Shown: piece by piece, positions 7,546-18,213 of the stretch
Layout of the letters: every line of letters begins with the position of its first letter
Position numbering within the stretch: position 1 is the stretch's first letter
NCBI RefSeq assembly: GCF_023660105.1
Contig: NZ_JAMHGA010000032.1
Coordinates: 1-64,000, forward strand
Length of the DNA stretch: 64,000 nucleotides
Source of the DNA: Desulfovibrio aminophilus
Lineage (GTDB): Bacteria; Desulfobacterota; Desulfovibrionia; Desulfovibrionales; Desulfovibrionaceae
Direction of reading: 5' to 3'
Position numbers and translations under genes: made by a program
The notes under the pieces: model-generated
The model's input: the letters and a program-made list of their open reading frames with translations, nothing else
What the model was told of the DNA's origin: nothing
Database searches by the model: none

Positions 7546-8160
7546 ATGCCCACGATCCCCATCGTCATCGAAACCACCGGCCGCACCGAACGGGCGTACG
7601 ACATCTATTCCCGCCTGCTCAAGGACCGCATCATCCTCCTGGGCAGCTCCATCGACGACCACGTGGCCAGCCTCGTCTGCGCCCAGCTCCTGTTCCTGGA
7701 GTCCGAGGACCCGGACAAGGAGATCTACATGTACATCAACTCCCCGGGCGGCGTGGTGACGGCCGGCCTGGCCATCTACGACACCATGCAGTACATCTCC
7801 GCGCCGGTGGCCACCCTGTGCATGGGCCAGGCCGCGAGCATGGCCGCGCTGCTCCTGGCCTCGGGCGCCAAGGGCATGCGCTACGCCCTGCCCAACAGCC
7901 GCATCCTCATCCACCAGCCCCTCGGCGGGGCCCAGGGCCAGGCCACGGACATCGACATCCAGGCCCGCGAAATCCTGCGCATGCGCCGCGACCTGAACCA
8001 GATTCTGGTCAAGCACACCGGCCAGGACATCAAGAAGATCAACCAGGATACCGAGCGCGACTACTTCATGCGCCCGGACGAGGCCCTGGCCTACGGCATC
8101 GTCGACAAGATCATGACCTCGCGCAACGAGCTGCAAACCGCCGAGACCAAGCAAGGATGA
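7546..8160 (+). CDS. clpP: ATP-dependent Clp protease proteolytic subunit
   Basis: A 204-residue serine protease subunit. The catalytic triad is visible with Ser98 in [10 protein letters not shown], His123 in LIHQPLGG and the Asp further on; the substrate-binding strand INSPGG is at ~65-69. It forms the tetradecameric chamber that works with ClpX (next gene) and ClpA (34527). The start at 7546 follows AAGGAGAACAC. The longer reading from 7507 lacks a ribosome site and adds a non-conserved tail. It is four bases from clpX and so cotranscribed. Confidence 0.98.
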   Translation: MPTIPIVIETTGRTERAYDIYSRLLKDRIILLGSSIDDHVASLVCAQLLFLESEDPDKEIYMYINSPGGVVTAGLAIYDTMQYISAPVATLCMGQAASMAALLLASGAKGMRYALPNSRILIHQPLGGAQGQATDIDIQAREILRMRRDLNQILVKHTGQDIKKINQDTERDYFMRPDEALAYGIVDKIMTSRNELQTAETKQG

Positions 8161-8164
8161 CCCC

Positions 8165-9421
<1,257 letters not shown>

Positions 9422-9440
9422 TCCGTTCCGGGCCTCTGAT

Positions 9441-9468
9441 TTGACTTTGGCCCCGGCGGCGTTACCTA
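9441..9468 (+). promoter_or_regulatory. Possible promoter for lon
   Basis: TTGACT at 9441-9446 has a good -35 match; TACCTA (9463-9468) after 16 bp is a poor -10. It lies between clpX and lon. Confidence 0.35.
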
Positions 9469-9525
9469 GTGGCAATGCCGGGCTCCCGCCGGGAGCCGAT
9501 CCGCCGACCTGAACCGGAGGACCCC

Positions 9526-11979
9526 ATGCCGGATTACGGATTCGAGGACCACGATCCCGCCCAGCGCCGCATGCTGCCCGTGATGTCGCTGCGGGAAGTG
9601 GTCATGTTCCCGCGCTCCATCGTGCCGCTGTTCGTGGGCCGCGAGGCCTCGATCAAGGCCATCGAGAAGGCCATCGCGGACTTCGACAAGCGCATCTTCC
9701 TCGTCACCCAGCGGACCCCCGAGAAGGAGCGGCCCGCGCCCGATGATCTCTATAAGGTGGGCACCATCAGCCGCATCCTTCAGATGCTGCGCCTGCCCGA
9801 CGGGACCATCAAGGTCCTCTTCGAGGGCATGTCCCGGGCGACCTGGGAGCCCGAGAGCCTGACCGAGGAGGGCGATTCGCTCATGGCCCGGGTGGAGCGC
9901 CTGGAGGAAACCGGGGCCGTCGCGGCCGCCGGGACCGAGGCCGAGGCCCTGGTGCGGGCCGCGCACGAGTCCCTGGACCAGTACGGCAAGGTCAACAAGA
10001 AGCTGGCCGCCGAGACCATCCTGGCCATCACGGCCATCAAGGATCCGGGCAAGCTGGCCGACGCCATCATTCCCCATCTCAAGGTGGACTTCGCCCGCAA
10101 GCAGGCGGTGCTCGAAATCCTCGACGGCATGAAGCGCCTGGAGGCCGTCTACGGCCACATCCTCGGCGAGATCGAGATCGTGACCATCGAGAAGCGGGTC
10201 AAGGGCCGGGTCAAGAGCCAGATGGAGAAGAACCAGCGGGAGTACTACCTCAACGAGCAGATCAAGGCCATCCACAAGGAGATGGGCCGGGAGGAGGATC
10301 CGCAGGCCGAGGCCGCCGAGTTGGAGAAGCAGCTCGAGGCCAAGGTCATGCCCGAGGAGAGCCGGGAGCGGGTGCGCAAGGAGATCAAGAAGCTCCGCCA
10401 GATGCCCCAGAGCTCGGCCGAGTACACCGTGGTCCGCAACTACGTGGACTGCGTGCTGGAGCTGCCCTGGGGCGAGCTCAAGGATGCCAAGATCGACATC
10501 GCCGAGGCCCGGCGCATCCTGGACGAGGACCACTACGGCCTGGAGAAACCCAAGGAGCGCATCCTGGAGTACATGGCCGTGCAGAGCCTGGTGGAGGCCA
10601 TCAAGGGCCCCATCCTCTGCCTGGTGGGGCCTCCCGGCGTGGGCAAGACCTCTATCGCCCGTTCCATCGCCCGGGCCATGGACCGCGAGTTCGTGCGCCT
10701 GTCCCTGGGCGGCGTGCGCGACGAGGCCGAAATCCGCGGCCACCGGCGCACCTACGTGGGCGCGCTGCCGGGCAAGATCATCCAGTCGCTCAAGCGCTGC
10801 AAGTACAACAACCCCGTGCTCTGCCTGGACGAGGTGGACAAGATGAGCACGGACTTCCGGGGCGACCCCTCGGCCGCGCTGCTGGAGGTCCTGGACCCGG
10901 AGCAGAACGTCTCCTTCAACGACCACTACCTGGACCTGGACTACGACCTGTCCCGGGTCTTCTTCATCACCACGGCCAACACCCTGCATTCCATCCCGCT
11001 GCCCCTGCAGGACCGCATGGAGATCATCCGCCTGCCGGGCTACCTGGAGACCGAGAAATTCAAGATCGCGGAGCAGTTCCTCCTGCCCAAGCAGCGCGAG
11101 CAGCACGGCCTCAAGGAGGGCAACCTGGCCCTTTCGGAGAACGCCCTCATCGAGCTGGTGCGCCGCTATACCAAGGAGGCCGGGGTCCGCAACCTGGAAC
11201 GCAAGCTGGCGGCCGTGTGCCGCAAGGCGGCCATGAAGGTGGTCGAGGGCGGCGACCGGGACAAGACCGTGGCGGTCACGGTGCAGAACCTGGCCAATTT
11301 CCTGGGCGTGCCCGAGTTCCGCTACGGCGAGCGCGAGGACAAGGCCCAGGTGGGCGTGTGCAACGGCCTGGCCTGGACCCAACTGGGCGGCGAGATGCTC
11401 ACCGTGGAGGTGGCGCTCATGCCCGGCTCGGGCAAGGTGGAGTTCACCGGCAAGCTCGGGGACGTGATGCAGGAGTCGGCCAAGGCCGCGCTGTCCTACA
11501 TCCGCTCCCGCTCGGACGTCTTCGGCCTCAAGCGCGACTTCCACAAGGACATCGACATCCACGTGCACGTGCCCGAGGGAGCCACGCCCAAGGACGGCCC
11601 CTCGGCGGGCATCACCCTGGCCACGTCCATGGTTTCGGCCCTGCTGAACATCCCCGTGCGCAACGACCTGGCCATGACCGGCGAGATCACCCTGCGCGGC
11701 CGGGTCCTGCCCATCGGCGGCCTGCGCGAGAAGCTGCTCGCCGCCCACCGGGGACTGCTCTCCACCGTGCTCATCCCGGCCGAGAACGAGAAGGACCTCA
11801 AGGAGGTTCCGGCCAGCATCCTCAAGGACCTGGAGGTCGTGAAGGTTGAGGGCATGGACGAGGTCCTGGAGCGGGCCCTGCTTTGCGAGGGCGGGGAGAC
11901 GATCTTCTGTGGCCGGGACGCCCCGCCCGCGCCCCTGGCCACCGGGCTGGTCAAGGAAGAGTACCAGCGGCCGCACTGA
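9526..11979 (+). CDS. lon: Lon ATP-dependent serine protease
   Basis: An 817-residue Lon (LonA type). The N-terminal substrate-binding domain covers ~15-210, then a coiled-coil linker. The AAA+ module has Walker [10 protein letters not shown] (Lys374) and Walker B CLDEVDK. The protease domain carries the Ser-Lys dyad: Ser693 in PKDGPSAG and Lys736 in LPIGGLREK. The 43-residue separation equals that in E. coli Lon. It degrades misfolded and regulatory proteins in the cytoplasm. The start at 9526 is chosen because GGAGGACCCC precedes it; upstream in-frame codons are not conserved-looking. It sits downstream of clpX, and a terminator follows. Confidence 0.97.
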   Translation: MPDYGFEDHDPAQRRMLPVMSLREVVMFPRSIVPLFVGREASIKAIEKAIADFDKRIFLVTQRTPEKERPAPDDLYKVGTISRILQMLRLPDGTIKVLFEGMSRATWEPESLTEEGDSLMARVERLEETGAVAAAGTEAEALVRAAHESLDQYGKVNKKLAAETILAITAIKDPGKLADAIIPHLKVDFARKQAVLEILDGMKRLEAVYGHILGEIEIVTIEKRVKGRVKSQMEKNQREYYLNEQIKAIHKEMGREEDPQAEAAELEKQLEAKVMPEESRERVRKEIKKLRQMPQSSAEYTVVRNYVDCVLELPWGELKDAKIDIAEARRILDEDHYGLEKPKERILEYMAVQSLVEAIKGPILCLVGPPGVGKTSIARSIARAMDREFVRLSLGGVRDEAEIRGHRRTYVGALPGKIIQSLKRCKYNNPVLCLDEVDKMSTDFRGDPSAALLEVLDPEQNVSFNDHYLDLDYDLSRVFFITTANTLHSIPLPLQDRMEIIRLPGYLETEKFKIAEQFLLPKQREQHGLKEGNLALSENALIELVRRYTKEAGVRNLERKLAAVCRKAAMKVVEGGDRDKTVAVTVQNLANFLGVPEFRYGEREDKAQVGVCNGLAWTQLGGEMLTVEVALMPGSGKVEFTGKLGDVMQESAKAALSYIRSRSDVFGLKRDFHKDIDIHVHVPEGATPKDGPSAGITLATSMVSALLNIPVRNDLAMTGEITLRGRVLPIGGLREKLLAAHRGLLSTVLIPAENEKDLKEVPASILKDLEVVKVEGMDEVLERALLCEGGETIFCGRDAPPAPLATGLVKEEYQRPH

Positions 11980-11998
11980 CGGCCCGTCGGGAAACGAA

Positions 11999-12033
11999 AG
12001 CCCCCGGAGCGGCGACGCTCCGGGGGCTCTTTT
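11999..12033. terminator. Bidirectional intrinsic terminator between lon and the M23 gene
   Basis: A 12-bp stem AGCCCCCGGAGC/GCTCCGGGGGCT with CTTTT on the plus side and CTTTCG on the minus side, between convergent genes. Confidence 0.85.
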
Positions 12034-12053
12034 CGTCCGCGCTGTCGGGAGCG

Positions 12054-13373
12054 CTACTTGGCGCCCAGCTTGCCCATGAAGTTGTCGTTGATCCAGTGCG
12101 AGTCCCACCATTCCACGGGGGTCACCGGAACGCCCGAAATGAGTATGCCGAAGTGCAGGTGGTCGCCCCCGGCCATGCCCGTGGCGCCGGTGCGGCCGAT
12201 GATCTGGCCCTTCTTGAGGCTGTCGCCTTTCTTCACGTCGATCTGCGAGAGGTGCGAATAGAGGCTCTGCAGGCCCATGCCGTGATCGATGATCACGGCG
12301 TTGCCGTAGATGCCGATGAAGTCGGCCTCGATCACCACGCCGTCGTTGGCGGCGGGCACGGGAGCGGCTTGCAGGCTGGCCAAGTCCACGCCCAGGTGCG
12401 TCTGGTGGTCCACCTTGCGGCCTTGGTAGTAGTAGTCGCGGGCGTCCGCGAATCCTGCCCGGGGCGCGGCGTTGGGCAGGCGCAGGAACGGACCGCGCCA
12501 GAGCGGTTCGGCTGCGGTCTGCCGTCCCAATTGTTCGAGCAGGGCCGCGTTTTTGTCTCGCAAGTCGCTGTTGACCTTGAGGAACAAGTCGATGGGCCGG
12601 GAGATGTCCGGGTAGATGCTCTGGAACTGGGGCATCTTGTCTTCGAGGAAGTTGTCCGAGATGTTGATGGTGTCGAAGCGGAACCGGCGCGGGATGGCGT
12701 TCACCGGCACGGAGCGGGAGCGCTCGTTGCCGGCCTTGTCGGCGGCCATGAGCGTGGGCTTGAACTGGGCCGCCTCCACGTCCCAGGGGAAGGCGAACAG
12801 GCAGGCGTACTTGCCGTTCTTCATGCGGAAGCCGGGGAAGAAGCGGGCGCCGACGTTCACGCCGGTTTTCCCGGGCTCCTCGGAGATGGTGTAGACCACG
12901 AGGCAGGAGCCTCCCTGGTTCACGTTGTTCTGGACCGTCTCCAGGTCCACGCGGGGCGGGGTCAGGTCCACGGTGTAGGTGCGGGAGAGCGTCGCGCCTC
13001 CGGCGTGGCCGAAGGGGTAGAGGGAGGCGTCGCGCGCCTTGACGCGGATCTCCAGGGGGCCTTCCTTGATCTCCTGGGGCAGGACCAGGTCGGTCTCAAA
13101 GGCGTGGGCCCGCTCCAGCTCCTTGTGCAGCAGGGAGATTTCCCGGCCGTTCTGGGCCACGACCACGTCCACGGACTTCAGGCCCGAGCCGAGGTCGCTG
13201 ACCGCCAGGTGCAGGGGCGCGGCCACGGTGACGTATTGCCCCTCGGGCAGCAGCGCCACCAGGGGCGCGTCGGTGTCGCGGAAGACGATGATGCCTCCGC
13301 CCAGGACCAGCACGGCCAGGGCGGCCCAAAGCACGAGTTGCACGAAACGGGTGGTCGCGGATTTCTGCGTCAT
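12054..13373 (-). CDS. M23-family (LytM-type) metalloendopeptidase, membrane-anchored
   Basis: A 439-residue protein with an uncleaved N-terminal signal anchor at ~12-32 (VLWAALAVLVLGGGIIVF). A ~250-residue periplasmic region with beta-sandwich character follows, then a C-terminal M23 domain at ~320-430. Zinc motif elements are visible: HLGVD (His and Asp ligands) and HLHFG, with the catalytic YSHLS between. This predicts an active peptidoglycan DD- or LD-type endopeptidase, not a degenerate activator. It acts in the periplasm, probably in cell-wall remodelling. It is monocistronic, convergent with lon and divergent from the hydrogenase-protease gene. Confidence 0.93.
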   Translation of the reverse strand: MTQKSATTRFVQLVLWAALAVLVLGGGIIVFRDTDAPLVALLPEGQYVTVAAPLHLAVSDLGSGLKSVDVVVAQNGREISLLHKELERAHAFETDLVLPQEIKEGPLEIRVKARDASLYPFGHAGGATLSRTYTVDLTPPRVDLETVQNNVNQGGSCLVVYTISEEPGKTGVNVGARFFPGFRMKNGKYACLFAFPWDVEAAQFKPTLMAADKAGNERSRSVPVNAIPRRFRFDTINISDNFLEDKMPQFQSIYPDISRPIDLFLKVNSDLRDKNAALLEQLGRQTAAEPLWRGPFLRLPNAAPRAGFADARDYYYQGRKVDHQTHLGVDLASLQAAPVPAANDGVVIEADFIGIYGNAVIIDHGMGLQSLYSHLSQIDVKKGDSLKKGQIIGRTGATGMAGGDHLHFGILISGVPVTPVEWWDSHWINDNFMGKLGAK

Positions 13374-13455
13374 GATGCTCCTGCCTGTGGAAAAGTTTCT
13401 AGAAATTGTCTACGCTCAAAACGCGGCAGGGGCAACCCCGGCCGGGGAGCAGGGC

Positions 13456-13929
13456 ATGGATGGCGGAATCCTGGTGATGGGAGCGGGAAATCCGCTCATG
13501 CGCGACGACGGGGCGGGCGTGCTCGCGGTGCGCGCGCTCATGGCCGAGTCCTGGCCCGAAGGCGTGGAGTTCGAGGACGCCGGGACCTTCACCCAGGACT
13601 TCTTTCATCTCCTGGATCGCTATTCCGGCGTGCTCATCCTGGACGTGGCCCGCTTCGGAGGCGCGCCCGGCGAGGTGCGCGTGCTGGACGGGAAGGACAT
13701 CCTGGCCGGAAGCGGGCCCCGGGTGTCGCTGCACGAGCTGGACCTGGCGGAGTCGCTCCGCCTGGCGCGGGAACTGGGCGCGCCGCCCCGGCTGCGGCTG
13801 GTGGTCATGGAGCCCGGGGACACCGGCTTCGGCCTGGAGCCCACACCGGAGATACGGGCGGCTCTGCCCCGGATGATCGAGGCCGCCCGAGGCGAACTGC
13901 GCCGTCTTCTGGACGCCGGTCAGCCCTGA
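13456..13929 (+). CDS. Hydrogenase maturation protease (HybD/HupD family)
   Basis: A 157-residue endopeptidase that clips the C-terminal tail of the NiFe-hydrogenase large subunit after Ni insertion. The fold signature GAGNP is at 9-13. The nickel ligands correspond well to those of E. coli HybD: acidic residue at 17/18 in RDDGAG, Asp63 in LDVARF and His93 in SLHELDL. The ATG at 13456 follows GGGGAG. Upstream in-frame codons run through the divergent M23 promoter region and are not coding. No hydrogenase structural gene is in the window, so its partner is encoded elsewhere. Its 3' end overlaps the convergent CBS gene by 10 bp. Confidence 0.92.
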   Translation: MDGGILVMGAGNPLMRDDGAGVLAVRALMAESWPEGVEFEDAGTFTQDFFHLLDRYSGVLILDVARFGGAPGEVRVLDGKDILAGSGPRVSLHELDLAESLRLARELGAPPRLRLVVMEPGDTGFGLEPTPEIRAALPRMIEAARGELRRLLDAGQP

Positions 13930-14357
13930 GACTTTTCTTCCAGCGCCTCCATGAGGCTGATGGTCAGCTTGAGGAAGTCGGCCTCGGTGAGGATGCCCAC
14001 CAGCCGCCCCTTGTCCACCACGGGCAGGCAGCCGTACTTGTGGTTGAGCAGGATTTCGGCCGCGGACCTCACCGTGGTGCCGGGCTCCACGGTCTTCAGG
14101 TCCGTGCGCATGATCTCCTTGATGGGGATGCCGGCGTCGATCTCGTCCTGGGTCTCCGGGTCCACTTCGGCCAGTTGGGAGACCGTGGCCGAGAGCAGGT
14201 CCCGGTGGGTCAGCAGGCCGATGAACATGGTGTCCTTGGTCACGATGGGGATGTGGCGGATGCGCTGGAGCTTCATCAGGGCCCGGGCCGAGAGCAGGGT
14301 GTCGGTCTCGCGCAGGGAGTAGACGGACTTGGTCATGATGTCGGCGACGGTGAGCAT
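13920..14357 (-). CDS. CBS-domain pair protein (IMPDH-like tandem CBS)
   Basis: A 145-residue stand-alone Bateman module. CBS1 is at ~7-60 ([42 protein letters not shown]) and CBS2 at ~80-138 ([40 protein letters not shown]), with a short acidic linker. Such proteins usually bind adenine nucleotides and act as energy sensors on partner proteins. The partner is not evident here. The start at 14357 has an AGGGGAA ribosome site; the longer ORF to 14474 crosses the promoter. It is divergent from pcm. Confidence 0.9.
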   Translation of the reverse strand: MLTVADIMTKSVYSLRETDTLLSARALMKLQRIRHIPIVTKDTMFIGLLTHRDLLSATVSQLAEVDPETQDEIDAGIPIKEIMRTDLKTVEPGTTVRSAAEILLNHKYGCLPVVDKGRLVGILTEADFLKLTISLMEALEEKSQG

Positions 14358-14380
14358 GGCGGATTCCCCTCTGTTCCTCC

Positions 14381-14411
14381 ATTCTTTCCCCGAAGGGCCC
14401 TTCCGTGTCAA
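14381..14411 (-). promoter_or_regulatory. Possible promoter and palindrome ahead of the CBS gene
   Basis: On the minus strand there is a perfect TTGACA (complement of 14406-14411) and a weak AAGAAT -10 (complement of 14381-14386) with a long 19-bp spacer. The spacer contains the perfect 12-bp palindrome GAAGGGCCCTTC (14392-14403). Confidence 0.35.
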
Positions 14412-14503
14412 GCGGAGAACCCCGGCGGGGAGGGGATGCTTTGTTGACTTGGGGGGGCAAACATGGTTTTGCAACGGCTGACGGAAAAGAGAGGGGGAGC
14501 GGC

Positions 14504-15157
14504 GTGTCCGTGATCGATCCGAAGCGGCTGCGCGAGCGCATGGTGCGCGAGCAGATCGAGGCCCGGGGCGTGCGCGACCCGGGCGTGCTCGAGGCCATGC
14601 GCCAGGTGCCGCGCCATCTCTTCGTGGAGCCCGCGCTGGTGCCCAAGGCCTACATGGACGCCCCCCTGCCCATCGGCGAGGGCCAGACCATCTCCCAGCC
14701 CTACATCGTGGCCCTGATGACCGAGCTGCTCCAGGTCAAGCCGGGGATGAAGATTCTGGAGATCGGCACGGGATCGGGCTACCAGGCCGCGGTCCTGGCC
14801 CAGCTGGGGGCCACGGTCTACACCGTGGAGCGCATCAAGCCGCTGTTCTTCGCGGCCCGCAAGCGCTTCATGGACATGCGGCTGTTCAGCATCAAGCCCA
14901 AGCTGGACGACGGCACCCTGGGCTGGCCCGAGGAGGCCCCGTTCGACGGCGTGCTGGTCACGGCGGGCGGCCCCCAGGTGCCGCCGCCCCTGGTGGACCA
15001 GCTGGCCGATCCGGGCCGTCTGGTGATCCCCGTGGGCGAGGGCCGGCGCGACCAGAAGCTCATCCTGGTGGAGAAAAGCGGGGGCCGCGTGGCCACCACG
15101 GACATGGGCGGCGTGGCCTTCGTGGACCTCGTGGGCGCTCATGGTTGGGGCGCCTGA
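14504..15157 (+). CDS. pcm: Protein-L-isoaspartate O-methyltransferase
   Basis: A 217-residue SAM-dependent methyltransferase that repairs isoaspartyl residues in aged proteins. Visible are the PCMT signature [17 protein letters not shown], the SAM-binding glycine loop [14 protein letters not shown], and the C-terminal [20 protein letters not shown] block. The length is usual for the family. The start is taken at GTG 14504, which follows GAGGGGGAGC and leads directly into the conserved N-terminus. The ATG at 14405 would add a GC-biased tail across the likely promoter. It is followed by mrp after 89 bp. Confidence 0.95.
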   Translation: MSVIDPKRLRERMVREQIEARGVRDPGVLEAMRQVPRHLFVEPALVPKAYMDAPLPIGEGQTISQPYIVALMTELLQVKPGMKILEIGTGSGYQAAVLAQLGATVYTVERIKPLFFAARKRFMDMRLFSIKPKLDDGTLGWPEEAPFDGVLVTAGGPQVPPPLVDQLADPGRLVIPVGEGRRDQKLILVEKSGGRVATTDMGGVAFVDLVGAHGWGA

Positions 15158-15169
15158 CGTTCGCGCCGG

Positions 15170-15197
15170 TTGGCTTTTGTGACAAGGTCCGTTAGAT
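15170..15197 (+). promoter_or_regulatory. Possible promoter for the mrp gene
   Basis: TTGGCT (15170-15175) and TTAGAT (15192-15197) with a 16-bp spacer in the pcm-mrp gap; moderate matches only. Confidence 0.3.
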
Positions 15198-15246
15198 TTC
15201 CCTGGCCGGGCGACCGGCCGAAGACTCGTCAAAGAAGGTAGATGAC

Positions 15247-16137
15247 ATGACCCAATCCTGCGGCAGCTGCTCTTCCGGTTCCAAGGGCGGCGAAAAGACC
15301 GACCCGAAGCTGGCGCTTCAGAACGAACTCATCAGCTCCACCCTGGCGCGCATCAAGTACAAGCTCTTCGTCATGAGCGGCAAGGGCGGCGTGGGCAAGA
15401 GCTCCGTGGCCGTGAACATCGCCGCGGCCCTGGCGGCCAAGGGCTACAAGGTCGGGCTCATGGACGTGGACATCCACGGCCCCAGCGTGCCCCGGCTCCT
15501 GGGCCTGCACGGCCAGCTGGACGTGGATCGGGGCAGCCTGATCCTGCCCAAGCGCCACGGCGACAACCTGCATGTGGTCTCCATGGAGTCCCTGCTCCAG
15601 GACCCGGACCAGGCCGTGCTCTGGCGCGGTCCCATGAAGACCTCGGCCATCCGGCAGTTCATCTCCGACGTGCAGTGGGGCGACCTGGACTTCCTGGTGG
15701 TGGACTCCCCTCCGGGCACCGGCGACGAGCCCATGACCGTGCTGCGGACCATCCCCGAGGCCCTCTGCGTGGTGGTCACCACGCCCCAGGAGGTCTCCCT
15801 GGCCGACGTGCGCAAGGCCATCAACTTCCTCCAGTACGCCCAGGCCAACATCCTCGGCGTGGTGGAGAACATGAGCGGCCTGATCTGCCCGCACTGCGGC
15901 AAGGGCATCGACCTGTTCAAGAAGGGCGGCGGCCGCGAGCTGGCCGAGCAGTACGGCCTGGAGTTCCTGGGCGCCGTGCCCCTGGACCCCGCCACTGTGG
16001 TGGCCGGTGACCGGGGCGTGCCCGTGGTGCTTCTGGAGGAGGACACCCCGGCCAAGCGTGCCCTGCTGGAACTGGGCGACAACGTGGCCCGGGCCGCGCA
16101 CGACAGCCTGGAAGCGGCCTCCACGATCCACAAATAG
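15247..16137 (+). CDS. Mrp/NBP35-family P-loop ATPase, iron-sulfur cluster carrier
   Basis: A 296-residue deviant-Walker ATPase. The N-terminus has a short Cys motif (CGSC at 5-8). The P-loop SGKGGVGKSS has its signature Lys at 51. A DSPPGTGDE switch follows. CPHC at 214-217 is the conserved CxxC that holds a bridging Fe-S cluster in the Mrp dimer. The family loads [4Fe-4S] clusters on target proteins, important in Fe-S-rich anaerobes. It lacks the DUF59 domain seen in longer Mrp proteins. It is 12 bp upstream of pgsA, probably the same transcript. Confidence 0.93.
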   Translation: MTQSCGSCSSGSKGGEKTDPKLALQNELISSTLARIKYKLFVMSGKGGVGKSSVAVNIAAALAAKGYKVGLMDVDIHGPSVPRLLGLHGQLDVDRGSLILPKRHGDNLHVVSMESLLQDPDQAVLWRGPMKTSAIRQFISDVQWGDLDFLVVDSPPGTGDEPMTVLRTIPEALCVVVTTPQEVSLADVRKAINFLQYAQANILGVVENMSGLICPHCGKGIDLFKKGGGRELAEQYGLEFLGAVPLDPATVVAGDRGVPVVLLEEDTPAKRALLELGDNVARAAHDSLEAASTIHK

Positions 16138-16149
16138 GCGGTTGAGCGC

Positions 16150-16701
16150 ATGAGCCAGTTCAACTTGGCGAATTCCCTGACCATGGCGCGGATCGTGGCC
16201 GTGCCGGTCATGGTCTTTCTGCTCTACTTCCCCAATCCGTTCATCTGCTGGGTGGCGGCGCTGTTCTTCGTGGCCGCCTCGGTGACGGACATCTTCGACG
16301 GCATCGTGGCCCGCCGCCAGGGGCGCATCACCACCCTGGGCAAGTTCCTGGACCCCCTGGCCGACAAGCTGCTCATCAGCTCGGTGCTGGTCATGCTCGT
16401 GCGCCTGGAGTGGGCCCCGGCCTGGGTGGCGGTGCTCATCATCTGCCGCGAACTGGCCGTGACCGGGATGCGGGCCGTGGCGGCGGAGAAGGGCGAGGTC
16501 ATCGCGGCGGACCGCTTCGGCAAGCTGAAGACCATCACCCAGATCGTGGCCCTGACCCCGCTCATCCTGCACTACCCCGTGTTCGGGCTGGATTCCGCGG
16601 CCATCGGCACGATCCTCTTGTATATCGCGCTGTTGCTGACGCTTTTCTCGGGCGGGAATTATCTGTACAATTTCTATAAAAACTGGTTACTATCCGAATA
16701 G
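16150..16701 (+). CDS. pgsA: CDP-diacylglycerol-glycerol-3-phosphate 3-phosphatidyltransferase
   Basis: A 183-residue integral membrane enzyme, first step of phosphatidylglycerol synthesis. The CDP-alcohol phosphotransferase motif D-x2-DG-x2-AR-x8-G-x3-D-x3-D is intact (Asp47, Asp50, Gly51, Arg55, Asp68, Asp72). Several hydrophobic helices surround it, and N-terminal NLANSLTMARI is typical of PgsA. A second enzyme of the superfamily is at 59907. This copy looks like the canonical PgsA by length and N-terminus. Start ATG 16150, with GAGCGC just upstream. Confidence 0.93.
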   Translation: MSQFNLANSLTMARIVAVPVMVFLLYFPNPFICWVAALFFVAASVTDIFDGIVARRQGRITTLGKFLDPLADKLLISSVLVMLVRLEWAPAWVAVLIICRELAVTGMRAVAAEKGEVIAADRFGKLKTITQIVALTPLILHYPVFGLDSAAIGTILLYIALLLTLFSGGNYLYNFYKNWLLSE

Positions 16702-16738
16702 GCTGGAGAATAACGGAAAAGGAAGGAGACCCGGAACC

Positions 16739-17008
16739 GTGGATTCCGACAGCCGCCTCGTGCGCATCACCAACTGCCTCCAGACCATCCTGGAGCTGGA
16801 GCCCGAACTCCGCAAGCTGGAGTTCGGGCACACGCTTCTCGATGAGTTCGAGGTGTTGAAGAACTTTCTTGAGCGCATCGACGAGGTGGAGCTGTCCGAG
16901 TCCGACGTGGACCGCATCGAGCGGGCCACGGCCAATTTCCTGGAGGAACTGCGGGAGCCCCTGGCCCAGATCGCAGCCACGGCCGGACCCGGCCACAGGC
17001 TTCAGTGA
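16739..17008 (+). CDS. Small acidic helical protein of unknown function
   Basis: An 89-residue protein starting with GTG after a strong AAGGAGA ribosome site. It is acidic and almost wholly helical (LEPELRKLEFGHTLLDEFEVL, then RIERATANFLEELREPLAQI), with no motif I can name. It lies 6 bp upstream of ftsB and downstream of pgsA in a same-strand cluster, so it is translated with division and envelope genes. The position and strong ribosome site support a real gene. Confidence 0.75.
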   Translation: MDSDSRLVRITNCLQTILELEPELRKLEFGHTLLDEFEVLKNFLERIDEVELSESDVDRIERATANFLEELREPLAQIAATAGPGHRLQ

Positions 17009-17014
17009 GAGGCT

Positions 17015-17338
17015 ATGCTGGCGCGTCGCTTTCTGGTCGGTTTCCTCATCCTCCTGAACCTCTTCCTCTTTTTTCGGCTCATTTGGAGCGACCAGGGGTT
17101 GTTCGCCTACATGACGCTCAGGAACCGCTACGAACAGCTCCAGGCCCAGATCGACGAGGCGGACAGGAAGAACCTGGACCTGAGCCAGGACATCCGGCGG
17201 CTCAAGTCGGACCGGTCCTATCAGGAAAAGGTCATCAGGGAGCGGCTCAAGTACGTCAAGGACAACGAGATCCTATACCTCCTGCCCGGAGAGTCCGATA
17301 AACCCCTGGGGGATGGCGCGGATGACAAAAAAGATTGA
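17015..17338 (+). CDS. ftsB: FtsB/DivIC-type septum formation protein
   Basis: A 107-residue bitopic membrane protein. A short basic N-terminus is followed by a membrane segment at ~6-24 (FLVGFLILLNLFLFFRLIW). A periplasmic coiled coil follows at ~38-75 (RNRYEQLQAQIDEADRKNLDLS onward) with the family feature IRRLKSD then VIRERLKYVKDNEILYLLP. FtsB bridges FtsL and FtsQ in the divisome. The 3' end overlaps the following TPR gene by 17 bp, implying translational coupling. Confidence 0.88.
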   Translation: MLARRFLVGFLILLNLFLFFRLIWSDQGLFAYMTLRNRYEQLQAQIDEADRKNLDLSQDIRRLKSDRSYQEKVIRERLKYVKDNEILYLLPGESDKPLGDGADDKKD

Positions 17339-18140
17339 GTGGTACCAGGAAGTCCTCTCGCTGGAGCCGGGTTCCAAGGTCTTTTTCGCCCTGGCCAAGC
17401 TCTTCGTCGAGACGGGACAGCTGGAAGCGGCAGTGAACACCCTGCGCCAGGGCTTGGACCGCCACCCCGACTTCCTGGAGGCCCGGCTGCTGCTGGCCCA
17501 GGTGCTCGTCCGCCTGGAGCGCCCGGGCGAGGCCGCCCTGGCCATCGAGCCCGTGACCAGGGCCCTGCGGGTCTACCCTGATTTCTGGCGGCTCTGGGCC
17601 CAGAGCGTGGTGGACGTCCAGCGCGACTTCGCGGTCTTCCTCATGCTCGTGGCCTCGCACTTCACCGAGAAGCCGGTGCAGTGGATGGACGTGGTCCTGG
17701 AGGGCGTGAACTCCCTGTCCACCCGCCTGGTGGGCCCGCCCCCGCCGCCCGCCGAGCCCGCCCAGGACCGGCCCGCCCCGGCCGCGCCCCGGGCCCGCGC
17801 CGTCGTCCCCGGCGAGGCCCCGGCGGCCGAGGAGGCCCTTCGGTTCCCGGGCGCGGGCAGCCTGCGCACGCGGACCATGGCCGACCTGCTGGCCTCCCAG
17901 GGCGACTATTCCGGAGCCCTGGCCATTTACAAGGAACTTTGGATGGGCGCCCAGCCGGGCTTCGAGCGCGACGACCTGGCCGGGCGCATTGAAAAGATGG
18001 AGACGGAGCTGCGCGAGGGCGGTCCGGCGTCGCGGCCGGACATGGAGGCGGAGGACGCCTTCAGCCGCCACGCCAAGAACCGGCTCATCGGCACGCTGGA
18101 AGCCCTGGCCGCCCGCTTCGAGGCGCGCGTCCGGGCCTGA
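17322..18140 (+). CDS. TPR-repeat protein
   Basis: A 272-residue soluble protein. Two or three tetratricopeptide repeats are visible at the N-terminus (FFALAKLFVETGQLEAAVN, RHPDFLEARLLLAQVLVRLER) and one near the C-terminus (LLASQGDYSGALAIYKELW). A Pro/Ala-rich linker (~140-175) separates them. There is no signal peptide, so it is cytoplasmic. TPR proteins scaffold complexes; its tight coupling to ftsB suggests a cell-division or envelope role, but this is inference. ATG 17322 is preferred to 17313 because GGGGGA lies eight bases before it. Confidence 0.83.
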   Translation: MTKKIEWYQEVLSLEPGSKVFFALAKLFVETGQLEAAVNTLRQGLDRHPDFLEARLLLAQVLVRLERPGEAALAIEPVTRALRVYPDFWRLWAQSVVDVQRDFAVFLMLVASHFTEKPVQWMDVVLEGVNSLSTRLVGPPPPPAEPAQDRPAPAAPRARAVVPGEAPAAEEALRFPGAGSLRTRTMADLLASQGDYSGALAIYKELWMGAQPGFERDDLAGRIEKMETELREGGPASRPDMEAEDAFSRHAKNRLIGTLEALAARFEARVRA

Positions 18141-18213
18141 GACCGGGCGGCCTTCCGGCCCCCGTTCGTGATCATCCGCCCGGACGTCCGGGCCTGAGAA
18201 GTGAGGCTTGTCC

